Shown here one piece after another: positions 54,701 to 64,000 of a stretch of 64,000 nucleotides of DNA (its first letter is position 1; each line of letters opens with the position of its first letter). The notes under the pieces were generated by a model, which worked only from the letters and a program-made list of their open reading frames with translations, ran no database searches and had not been told where the DNA came from. Origin of the DNA: Girardinichthys multiradiatus (lineage: Eukaryota > Chordata > Actinopteri > Cyprinodontiformes > Goodeidae); assembly GCF_021462225.1 (NCBI RefSeq), contig NC_061801.1, forward strand, positions 5,452,125 through 5,516,124, read 5' to 3'. Made by a program: the position numbers and the translations under genes.

Positions 54701-56165
54701 AGCATCCATGGAATTGTAAAATAAAACTTAACCTTATTGGCTGATGTAGGTAAAGGGGTGTTCTCTCTCTCTCTCTCCACAGGTGTGCTTTAATTGCAGG
54801 AAGCCCGGTCACGGTTTGGCCGACTGTCCCGAAGCTGACAGAGACGAGGAGATGGGCCGAGGCATCTGCTTTCGCTGCGGCTCCACCGAACACGAGATCC
54901 ATAAGTGCAGAGCCAAAGTGGACCCGGCTCTGGGTGAGGCCCTCAGCTGGACTAAGCCTAACCCTACATGTGCATGTGTAGCTGTTGTAATTGTGCTCTC
55001 TCCCTCAGGTGAATACCCGTATGCCAAGTGCTTTATCTGTGGTCAGACTGGACACTTGTCACGCTCCTGCCCTGACAATCCCAAAGGACTCTATGCACAA
55101 GGTGTCCACACACACACACACACGTACGTACGTACGTATATAGTGTTTAAACCGATAACAGGGTTTTAAAGACACAGCTGCTTATGTGTGCTGAAAAACC
55201 TTAAAAGTGGAACTAAATGTTTCATGTTAAATGGTACATTCAGAATATTTCATAGAATTTAAAACAGTCTAACTGTGGAAATACTCATTGTGTCCTTCTA
55301 TATGAGGGTATTTTGCTAAGATGTGACTGACAGTGTTTACCTCTGCTGTTAAATATAGCATGCTATTAAATATTTCTGCCATATGTATTTGAAGATATCA
55401 TTACCGTCATGCTGTTTTTCTTATAAACCAATAATTTGTGTGTTTGCAGGAGGCAGCTGTCGTGTTTGTGGTTCAGTGGAACATTTTCAGAAGGACTGTC
55501 CAGAGCACCAGGCAGCGAGTGAGTGTGTTTTACTTCAAGCTGCTGTTTAACAAGCTTACAGACTACAACTGTTCCTCTCTGTCTCGGTTGGTAAGGACAG
55601 AGGTTCAATCTTTCAAATTATGATCAAGATTTTTACGTAGAAGAACAGTTAAACGTTTCAGAAGTTTTAGAGACTTTAATTAATAAATATTTCGAGTTTT
55701 TCACATAGAGGTAATATTTGTAGAAAGCCTTCAGCAGTTTCCCCCAGTATGCTGGATTTAGCTTCTGATCCAAACTCTGACCCATTCTTGTTATCCCAGG
55801 GCTTGAAGTTGGTCACAGTTTGTTGGGTTTTGTTTCTTCTCCTGCTTTTGAAGAACTGATCACAGGTTCTCAGTGGGTTTAAGATCTGGGGAGTTTCCTG
55901 ACCACAGGCCCAGAATTTTAAAGTTCTGATTGTTCAGAACTAATAAAAGAACGATGTTCATCACGTTCAGTTACAATAATGAGTCTTCTGGGGTTTTGAT
56001 GTGTAAAGAAAGACACTGTAATCATCCATATTTACCTGTTTTGTCCTTCCAGCTAACTCAGTGACTCTGGGCTGGTTGTCCAACAATATGAGCGCCGACC
56101 TGGAGGACATTCACATTCCAGTGAAGAAAGCCAAACCCAAGGCACCCAAAGTGATAACCTTCTGA
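51749..56165 (+). CDS. zcchc9: zinc finger CCHC domain protein ZCCHC9
   Basis: ZCCHC9 is a nuclear/nucleolar zinc-knuckle protein thought to bind RNA. Coding pieces 51749-52135, 54783-54933, 55009-55101, 55450-55518 and 56053-56165 join in frame to 270 residues, one short of the length I recall for the human protein. The N-terminus MTRWARANN and the linker [17 protein letters not shown] match the family. Four CX2CX4HX4C knuckles follow: [42 protein letters not shown] and [14 protein letters not shown]. The lysine/arginine-rich stretch before the first knuckle is a likely nuclear signal. All splice sites are GT-AG, and the start follows the acceptor at 51731-51732. The large intron after coding exon 1 contains two transposon layers. 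The likely poly(A) signal is AATAAA at 56691-56696. Confidence 0.96.
52255..53976 (+). mobile_element. Tc1-like transposon, family D, decayed and split by an insertion
   Basis: Inverted ends are visible: AAATTGCCAAAGGTTTTC near 52259 and TTTTGGCAAAAGTAGTG near 53958. The plus strand keeps SGxxxxW-type, [14 protein letters not shown] and [19 protein letters not shown] blocks (53450-53680) with frameshifts. Part of the N-terminal gene is deleted, because the text jumps from AGCTCAGTGACTTCCAACAT to the GGCCTTCAGATTAGCTCAAG block near 52444. A separate element (52570-53309) interrupts it between the SHTST-like region and ATGCTGCCAGTGGACTCTAG. It lies in a ZCCHC9 intron. Confidence 0.8.
52570..53309. 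mobile_element. non-autonomous DNA element nested in the family D Tc1
   Basis: The 740 bp insert begins GGTGTATTCACAC and ends GTGTGAATACACC, a 13-bp inverted repeat. Interior blocks include GGTCCGGACC near both ends. It encodes no recognisable transposase. The sequence on either side rejoins into the family D transposase order, which shows it is an insertion. Target-site duplication was not clear. Confidence 0.7.
54060..54605 (-). mobile_element. decayed Tc1-like transposon fragment, family C type
   Basis: The minus strand encodes [20 protein letters not shown] then [20 protein letters not shown] near 54340-54190, the second-aspartate and glutamate regions of family C. The element has many indels and the ends are eroded. 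It lies in the same ZCCHC9 intron, just upstream of the first zinc-knuckle exon. Confidence 0.7.
55107..55141. repeat. (CA)n(CGTA)n microsatellite
   Basis: About nine CA units are followed by four ACGT units, right after the donor of the third ZCCHC9 zinc-knuckle exon. Confidence 0.85.
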
Positions 56166-56715
56166 TGGGACTTTGGAGCAGGACTCAGACTCTCAATGGA
56201 AAGCTGGTCTTCGTCACCTGGTGGACTCTAAGAAACAAACTAATGAGCCTTCAAAGGCACTGAAGTTCTGTAAAGTTTTTTGTTTGAGCTGCTTGTTTAA
56301 ATGTTTCCTGTGATGTTAGCTTACATGATGTGTTTGAGATGAATTATCATGGAGTAAGGTAGGGTCTGAATGCTTGCTGACTTTTGGAGACATTTTACCA
56401 AATAGATCATTATACCTGCTACAACCAGAGGAGGGCAGTCTTTAGTTAGTCTGCAGCACGTCAGATCTTGGAACAATATTTAGGTTCAGAAGCAGCGCAG
56501 CATTTTGTCAACATAAACAAACATGATAGCCTTACTGGAGCTGTGTACAGATGGTGTTTATGTACATCTGCAGAAGGCATTTACTAATTTCATTTAATCA
56601 GACATCATCTGAACAGCATTTTTAATAGAGATGGACTGGAACTATGATTTAAAGTAAATTTCAGAACTCCTAAACCCATATACAGTACAAAATAAATGTC
56701 TACAATTTGCTAAGC
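56166..56715 (+). other. probable ZCCHC9 3' UTR
   Basis: Non-coding sequence follows the stop at 56163-56165. AATAAA at 56691-56696, with TGT-rich sequence after it, is the likely polyadenylation signal. Confidence 0.5.
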
Positions 56716-57526
56716 AAGTGACCAATCAGTTTTGATATGTTGGAGTTCAATGTGGGTTTCGTTTGGCAGAGGTTTGGTGTTACATCTCGACAGAAGCAGA
56801 AGTCTCCAAAGTGTTTTTCTGCTTAGGTTGTTGCCACAGTGGGAGGTTAAAAAATGAGAAAGTGTAACTTCAAGCTCCACAAGGACATTATGTTACAGAC
56901 ACCTTACCATTGCTCTTTTCTTGTCTAGATACATACCTTATGACTCTTCACCCTGCAAGAGCATTCAGAGCTTCTACACCAGAAGCCTGTGAATGAATTG
57001 TTTACTATAATTGGTGAACTTTTAATGGTTTTGGAAGCTTTTCCCATAACAGATTCCTATCAAGTGGACCTAAACTATTTGCTGTTGTGCCAAATTACCA
57101 CCACGATTACAAAATCTTTCAAATTCACTGAGTTCAAAGGTCAAATGTGAGATAGCATATCAGCCACGCCCACAGAGTTTCATCTTGATTGAGTTTAAAA
57201 TGTGGGAAGAGTTATGGAAAATACATTTTGCTTTTGTCATGATGTAGCAAAAAATCTAGTTCAATTACAAAATGATGCAGAATCATCTAATTTGATTTCC
57301 TACTAGGTTGCTGTCAGTTTTTTTGACTGACTCACTTTGTGAAAATTGCAAACACTTTTACGGTGATCTTTGGTATATAAGCACAATTTTCCGCCCAACA
57401 AATATGTTTGGAATAACAAAGACATATTTTTAAACACAAATCAAAAATAGTTTGATAAAGGTATTGTTTATGTACATTTTCAGATTCTTGCACCAACGAC
57501 TTTTAGCATAGAACATTAATAATAAT
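56716..57526. other. intergenic DNA, no gene recognised
   Basis: AT-rich sequence between ZCCHC9 and the large repeat. Some phrases (CCACGCCCACAGAGTTTCATC near 57163) are in the style of the large repeat, but I could not align them. Confidence 0.35.
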
Positions 57527-58011
57527 AATTAAAGCTGCAAGCTGCATTGAAGGTCCTCGCAACTCAGCCTGTGCAGCGACCGCAGGAGACTGGCATCGCC
57601 TCCTACGCACCACTGACGATGACACCGCTTCACTTCAACACGTCGCCAATAAGTGGCACAGTGAACAACATGTCATATGATCTTCGTCATGCAGAGTTTT
57701 GGTCTGACAAGAAGCATTCAAAATTTGGAGTAAATCGAACCTTCCAGATGGGAGCTGGACACACATGTTTGTTTGTGGGCGGGGCTAAAGTGATGTGATC
57801 AGTTGACTGTGTCAACATGTCCATCAATAACTCATGATCATGTATACTACATTTCAAGTGGATCCGATTATGTATGAGGGAGATATAGCCCTTGAAGTGT
57901 CCTAGGGGGCGCTGTTGATCCAAATTCCAATGTAATCTAATAGAGGTTGGGGGTTGTCAAAGATCAACCATATTTATTTTGGAGTGAATCAGACCATGCA
58001 TGTGTAATTTA

Positions 58012-59621
58012 CAGGTCCTTCTCAAAAAATTAGCATATTGTGATAAAGTTCATTATTTTCCATAATGTCATGATGAAAATTTAACATTCATATATTTTAG
58101 ATTCATTGCACACTAACTGAAATATTTCAGGTCTTTTATTGTCTTAATACGGATGATTTTGGCATACAGCTCATGAAAACCCAAAATTCCTATCTCACAA
58201 AATTAGCATATCATTAAAAGGGTCTCTAAACGAGCTATGAACCTAATCATCTGAATCAACGAGTTAACTCTAAACACCTGCAAAAGATTCCTGAGGCCTT
58301 TAAAACTCCCAGCCTGGTTCATCACTCAAAACCCCAATCATGGGTAAGACTGCCGACCTGACTGCTGTCCAGAAGGCCACTATTGACACCCTCAAGCAAG
58401 AGGGTAAGACACAGAAAGAAATTTCTGAACGAATAGGCTGTTCCCAGAGTGCTGTATCAAGGCCCCTCAGTGGGAAGTCTGTGGGAAGGAAAAAGTGTGG
58501 CAGAAAACGCTGCACAACGAGAAGAGGTGACCGGACCCTGAGGAAGATTGTGGAGAAGGGCCGATTCCAGACCTTGGGGGACCTGCGGAAGCAGTGGACT
58601 GAGTCTGGAGTAGAAACATCCAGAGCCACCGTGCACAGGCGTGTGCAGGAAATGGGCTACAGGTGCCGCATTCCCCAGGTCAAGCCACTTTTGAACCAGA
58701 AACAGCGGCAGAAGCGCCTGACCTGGGCTACAGAGAAGCAGCACTGGACTGTTGCTCAGTGGTCCAAAGTACTTTTTTCGGATGAAAGCAAATTCTGCAT
58801 GTCATTCGGAAATCAAGGTGCCAGAGTCTGGAGGAAGACTGGGGAGAAGGAAATGCCAAAATGCCAGAAGTCCAGTGTCAAGTACCCACAGTCAGTGATG
58901 GTCTGGGGTGCCGTGTCAGCTGCTGGTGTTGGTCCACTGTGTTTTATCAAGGGCAGGGTCAATGCAGCTAGTTGTCAGGAGATTTTGGAGCACTTCATGC
59001 TTCCATCTGCTGAAAAACTTTATGGAGATGAAGATTTCATTTTTCAGCACGACCTGGCACCTGCTCACAGTGCCCAAACCACTGGTAAATGGTTTACTGA
59101 CCATGGTATCACTGTGCTCAATTGGCCTGCCAACTCTCCTGACCTGAACCCCATACAGAATCTGTGGCATATTGTGAAGAGAACGTTGAGAGACTCAAGA
59201 CCCAACACTCTGGATGAGCTAAAGGCCGCTATCGAAGCATCCTGGGCCTCCATAAGACCTCAGCAGTGCCACAGGCTGATTGCCTCCATGCCACGCCGCA
59301 TTGAAGCAGTCATTTCTGCAAAAGGATTCCCGACCAAGTATTGAGTGCATAACTGTACATGATTATTTGAAGGTTGACGTTTTTTGTATTAAAAACACTT
59401 TTCTTTTATTGGTCGGATGAAATATGCTAATTTTGTGAGATAGGAATTTTGGGTTTTCATGAGCTGTATGCCAAAATCATCTGTATTAAGACAATAAAAG
59501 ACCTGAAATATTTCAGTTAGTGTGCAATGAATCTAAAATATATGAATGTTAAATTTTCATCATTACATTATAGAAAATAATGAACTTTATCACAATATGC
59601 TAATTTTTTGAGAAGGACCTG
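58012..59621 (+). mobile_element. Tc1-like transposon, family A, copy 3 (full-length)
   Basis: This 1610 bp element has ends CAGGTCCTTCTCAAAAAATT and GAGAAGGACCTG, with inverted repeats of roughly 195 bp and TA on each side (58010-58011, 59622-59623). It is inserted in copy B of the large repeat. The matching sequence in copy A has a single TA at this spot (CTCTAAATTACAC in copy A's direction), so the insertion is datable relative to the repeat. Confidence 0.95.
58340..59344 (+). pseudogene. Tc1-like transposase, full-length ORF lacking the catalytic glutamate
   Basis: The 334-residue frame runs from a proper ATG to TGA. It contains an N-terminal helix-turn-helix region (QKEISERIGCSQSAVSRPLS, residues 26-44), a GRKRCTTRRGDRTLRKI segment and the catalytic core. 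The first two metal ligands are D148 (FSDESKF) and D238 (FQHDLAPAHS). The third, 34 residues further on as in the DD34E class, is Q273 (NPIQNLW, codon CAG 59156-59158) instead of glutamate. The other two copies in this window have NPIENLW there. Additional private changes follow it (WHIVK for WDIVK; AASCQE for AASYQE). Catalysis should be lost although DNA binding could remain. Confidence 0.9.
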
Positions 59622-60545
59622 TAGAGTCAAACGTATTGCCGTGGCGTGACATCAGAAGTCGCCACACCCTGGAGCTAAACCAGTCAGTACTGGAGACTGT
59701 CTTAGACCATCATGTTACCTGTTACTTGGGACAGTTTCACATCGATTAGGGGAAGAAAAAAGCTTTTGATAACTTTTGATCCCCAATGCCTGAAGAGTAT
59801 ACTGAGTGATTTTCAAGTCTCTAAGTCAAAAGCTATAGGAGTTCGCTCAGATATGCGGACTAGAAAGGGGAAATCCGGGGTCAAAATGGCAACTTCAATC
59901 CAAAATGACCGACTTCCTGTTGGGTTTGGATCAACGCTCCAAGAGACTTTTTTGTTGGTCTTGACATGTTACACATGTGTACCAAATTTCACAATCCTCG
60001 GTCAAAGCATGGCTTGGGGCTGATTTTATTTTATTTTTTCTAGGGGGCGCTGTGGACGAATTAGACCACGCCCACCAAATGTGTCATCAGATCTCTGTTG
60101 GGGACTGAACTAGGATCAATCACCTTGAATTTGGTGCAGATCAGATGATTTATGTGGAAATTAAAGCCAAATATATGGCCATGGCTTGACGTCATACTTT
60201 GCCGCGCCACCATGGCCACGCCCTTTTATGAAAAGTCACTGTGCTTCAAACGAAGTTAGACCCACTAGTTATCAGTCACCTGACACAGTTTCAAGTTGAT
60301 TGAGTGTAGACAGCCAGATAGCGACCTTTCCCATTAAAAAAGTGACTTCCTGTTCTCAGGGGGCATGGCTTTGATGATGTCAGCATATGACCCCATAGGA
60401 TCGTCGGGAACCCGAAGGTCCTCCTTCATGCCAACTTTGGTGTGATTTGGCGTTTCTTTGAGAAAGTTATTGCATTTTTTCACTTTGGGCGCGAACGCCA
60501 TTTTCGTGCCCCGGCCTTCCCCTAAACATGGCCGAAAACGATTTT

Positions 60546-62284
60546 ACCGGCCTGAAAAACCTGACTGCCTATAGGAGCCCCCCCACCCATCCAGAACAGA
60601 GTCCTGAACGGCTTCTACTGCAGACATGACAAGAAGCCATTCACACCTCAAATCATCCCCCCCACATCCCATTCAGGAACAAATTTGACCCGTAAAACAA
60701 TCAACCCCCTACCTTCAGATCCTCTGCCTGCACTAAAGATCTCCGAGGAAGATGTAAACAGGCTCTTTCAGCGCATGAAAACAAAGAAAGCTGGAGGACC
60801 CGAAAAACGTCTCCCCATCATGCCTGAATGCCTGTGCAAATCAACTCCCTCCGAACTTCACAAGGATCTTCAACAAGTCACTGGAAAAATGTCAGGTCCC
60901 ATCCTGCCTCAAACAATCCACCATCATCCTGGTTCCCAAGAAACCCACCATCGTAGGATTAAATGACTACAGGCCTGTAGCCCTGACATCTGTCGTCATG
61001 AAATCCTTTGAGCGGCTGGTGTTGAAGCACCTGAAAGACATCACAGACCCCCTGCTGGACCCCCTGCAGTTTGCTTACCGAGCAAACAGGTCAGCAGATG
61101 ATGCTGTTAACTTAGGTCTACACTACATCCTGCAACACCTCGACCACCAGGGACATACGCCAGGATCCTGTTTGTAGACTTCAGCTCGGCCTTCAACACC
61201 ATCATACCAGACATCCTCCACCAGAAGCTCACCCAGCTCAACGTCCCAGCCTCCACCTGTCAGTGGATCAACAGCTTTCTGACAGACCGACAGCAGCAGG
61301 TGAGACTGGGGAGCATCTTCTCCCGATCCAGATCAATAAGTGTTCTATCCCCACTCCAGTTCTCCCTGTACACAAATGACTGCACCTCATCGGACTCGTC
61401 CGTGAAACTCCTTAAGTTTGTAGATGACACCACTGTCATTGGACTGATCCAGGACGGTGATGAGTCTGCATACAGATAGCAGGTGGATTGGCTGGTACAC
61501 TGGTGCGGTCAGAACTACCTTGAACTCAACCCACTCAAGACTGTGGAAATGGTGGTGGACTTTCGGAGCACCCTACCCCCATACACCCCGCTCACCATCC
61601 TCAACAACACTGTATCAGCTGTGGACCACTTCAGGTTCTTAGGAACCACCATCTCTGAGGACCTGAGATGGTCTTCACACATAGACACTGTTCGAAAGAA
61701 GGCCCAGCAGAGACTGTACTTCCTGAGGCAACTCAAGAGGTTCAACCTTCCACAGGAGCTGCTGGTTATCTTCTACACTGCCATCATTCAGTCTGTCCTG
61801 TCTTCATCCATCTCAGTGTGGTTTGGCTCATCCACAAAACAGGACAGGTCCAGACTGCAACGAATAATCAGGACTGCAGAGAGAAAAATCAGGGCTGACC
61901 TTCCCTCCATCCAGGACTTATACAGGTCTAGGGTCAGGAAAAGAGCTGCTAAAATCTCTGCAGACCCCACACACCCTGCACATAAACTGTTCAGAGCTTT
62001 ACCTTCAGGTCGCCGCTACAGAGCACTGTTCACTAAAACCAGCCGCCACAGAGACAGTTTCTTCCCCCAGGCTGTTTCTCTGATGAACATTCAGTAAAGT
62101 ACAAAACAACAGCATACAGATGTTGCAAATGCACCTTTTTATTATATATGTGTATATTGTACATTGTAAATTTGTATATTCTGTAATGCAAAAACAGAAC
62201 AAAAGAGCAAAGTGTACCGGAGTCAAATTTCTTGTTTGTATGTATGAGCTTGGCAATAAAGCTGATTCTGATTCTGATTCTGAA
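60546..62284 (+). mobile_element. 5'-truncated CR1/L2-group LINE with (CTGATT)n tail
   Basis: The plus strand encodes an RT in broken frames: KISEEDVNRLFQRMKTKKAG (60740), LNDYRPVALTSVVMKSFERL (60960), FVDFSSAFNTIIPDILHQKL (61170), FSLYTNDCTSSDSSVKLLKF then VDDTT (61360-61430), and LVHWCGQNYLELNPLKTVEM with EFRFLGTTIS-like text in the open frame 61483-62097. A stop occurs at about 61477. The 3' end, AATAAAGCTGATTCTGATTC, is the usual microsatellite-like tail. Without an endonuclease region it is a dead insertion in copy B of the large repeat. Confidence 0.85.
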
Positions 62285-62699
62285 AACTCACGATTTTGAT
62301 AACTTTTAATCCCCCATGCCTTGACTGCATATTGACCAAATATGAAGCCGATAGCTCAAAAGGAGTTCCTTAAAGTTTGAGGTGAGTAAAAGTGAAAAAC
62401 GTCCCAAAATGGCTGACTTCCTGTGCGTTTTAGGGCATATACCCAGTTTGAGGAGCTCTACCTGAGTGCCAAATTTCAGATCTCTACGACTTACGGTTTG
62501 GCCTATCTCACGTTTGGGGGCATGGCTAAGTGGTTGGCCTGACGATGACATTAAGGAACGAAAATGTTCTTCGGGGGACAACTTTGGCCGCAAAAACGCA
62601 ACGAAAGAAAGAAAGAATAAGAAATACTAGGATTATGATAGGCCCTTGCAGCCTTCCTGCTCTGGCCTAATAATGAAAAAACAATAGGGTTCCCTGCTC

Positions 62700-64000
62700 T
62701 GCTGGGATTTTACGTTTGTGAGGGACCGGTGCAAAGAGGATTGGGTGGCGGACGAAGGTGGAGACCTCAGCGGCCCGATCCCCGGATGCTTAGGCTGGCT
62801 CTAGGGACGTGGAATGTCACCTCGCTGGGGGGGAAGGAGCCTGAGCTTGTGCGAGAAGTCGAGAGATATCGACTAGAAATAGTCGGGCTAACCTCCACGC
62901 ACAGCGTGGGCTCTGGAACCCATCTCCTTGAGAGGGGTTGGACTCTCTTTTACTGTGGAGTGGCCCGCGGGGAGAGGCGGCGGGCTGGTGTGGGTTTGCT
63001 TGTTGACCCCCAGCTCAGCCGTCTCGTGTTGGGGTTTACCCCAGTGGATGAGAGGGTCGTATCCCTGCGCCTTCAGGTTGGGGATAGGTCTCTGACTGTC
63101 GTCTCGGCCTATGGGCAGAGCTGTAGTGCGGAGTACCAGGCCTTCTTGGTGTCCCTGTCGGGGGTGCTGGATAGTGCCCCTCCTGGGGACTATTCTGCTG
63201 GGGGACTTCAACGCCCACGTGGGAAATGACAGTGAAACCTGGAGAGGCGTGATCGGGAGGAATGGCCTCCCCAATCTGAATCCCAGTGGTGTTTTGTTAT
63301 TGGACTTCTGTGCTAGTCACGGATTGTCCATAATGAACACCAACATAAGGTCTCCATCAGTGCACTTGGCACCAGGACACCCTAGGCGGGAGGTCGATGA
63401 TCGACTTTGTTGTCGTATCATCAGACCTTCGGCCGCATGTTTTGGACACTCGGGTGAAGAGAGGGGCTGAGCTGTCCACTGATCACCACCTGGTGGTGAG
63501 TTGGATCCGCTGGAAGAGGAGAAAGCCGGACAGACTTGGCAGGCCCAAGCGCATAGTGAGGGTCTGCTGGGAACGCCTGGCGGAGCCCTCGGCCAGGGAT
63601 GTATTCAACTCCCACCTCCGGGAGAGCTTTGACCAGATCCCGGGGGATGTTGGAGACATAGAGTCCGAGTGGACCATGTTCCCCGCATCTATTGTTGATG
63701 CTGCAGCCCGTAGCTGCGGCCGTAAGGTCTGCGGTGCCAGTCGCGGCGGCAATCCCAGAATCCGGTGGTACACACCGGCAGTAAGGGATGCTGTCAAGCT
63801 GAAGAAGGAGTCCTATCGGCTGTGGTTGGCTTGTGGGACTCCTGAGGCAGCTGACGGGTACAGTGAGGCCAAGCGTGCTGCGGCCCGGGCTGTGGCAGAG
63901 ACAAAAATTTGGGCCTGGGAGGAGTTCGGTGAGGCCATGGAGAAGGACTACCGGTTGGCCTCGAAGCGATTCTGGCAAACCGTCCGACGCCTCAGGAGGG
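62700..64000 (+). mobile_element. GC-rich APE-type LINE, 5' part, continues past the right edge
   Basis: Same family and orientation as 1031-4195. Frame 62729-63229 gives [30 protein letters not shown] and [20 protein letters not shown]. Frame 63111-63470 gives [20 protein letters not shown] and [16 protein letters not shown], so the endonuclease is split by a frameshift near 63190. The later part (63500-64000) matches 2120-2630 of the first copy. The RT would lie outside the window. Confidence 0.85.

Larger units (their letters stand above)
57527..62672 (-). repeat. 2.1 kb non-coding repeat, copy B, split by two insertions
   Basis: Pieces 57527-58011, 59622-60545 and about 62285-62672 together follow copy A (39.9-42.0 kb) in reverse order. 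They start at AAAGCTGCAAGCTGCATTGA and end at CAGCCTTCCTGCTCTGGCCT. The first gap holds a Tc1 element and the second a LINE. Shared blocks include ATCAAAATGGCAACTTCAAT and its copy A complement. No coding capacity was recognised. Confidence 0.75.

Noticed and set aside
62005..62256. Minus-strand ORF in the 3' part of the LINE
   Set aside because: Antisense to the RT C-terminus and 3' tail; no independent support.

Overview
The window looks like a piece of a teleost fish nuclear genome. Its genes are split by GT-AG introns and their products closely match vertebrate proteins. The DNA between exons is dominated by Tc1/mariner transposons and non-LTR retrotransposons (Rex1-like, CR1/L2-like, and a GC-rich APE-type LINE) typical of ray-finned fish. 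Nothing bacterial, organellar or viral was seen. Gene names rest on my knowledge of the vertebrate families; all exon joins were read by eye from splice sites and reading frame.

Four complete protein-coding genes can be assembled. FBXW2 (+, coding 21218-24656, 7 coding exons, 454 aa) encodes an F-box/WD40 substrate receptor of an SCF ubiquitin ligase. WDR45/WIPI4 (-, 32919-27128, 10 coding exons, 358 aa) encodes a PROPPIN autophagy protein and is convergent with FBXW2. An astacin-family secreted zinc metallopeptidase (-, 48326-34379, 9 coding exons, 253 aa) has an 8.3 kb intron packed with transposons. ZCCHC9 (+, 51749-56165, 5 coding exons plus a probable 5' UTR exon near 49 kb, 270 aa) has four CCHC zinc knuckles and lies head-to-head with the astacin gene. 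These genes share no single pathway; they are simply neighbours.

Layout. 1-7.8 kb: a dead GC-rich LINE, AT-rich DNA and a possible signal-peptide exon on the minus strand. 8-21 kb: Tc1-like elements of several families, Rex1 and the upstream region of FBXW2. 21-33 kb: FBXW2 and WDR45. 33-48 kb: the astacin gene, with Tc1-like elements, an L2-like LINE and a 2.1 kb non-coding repeat in its introns. 48-57 kb: ZCCHC9 with two nested transposon stories in its introns. 57-64 kb: a second copy of the 2.1 kb repeat split by a Tc1 element and a LINE, then the 5' part of a second GC-rich LINE running off the right edge.

The most informative signals are about mobile DNA. Three near-identical copies of one Tc1-like element are each disabled differently; the only one with a full-length ORF has lost its catalytic glutamate (E to Q at residue 273). 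A large non-coding repeat is built from two diverged units of about 770 bp, and its two copies give an empty-site/filled-site pair for one Tc1 insertion. I saw no evidence for a new multi-gene system.
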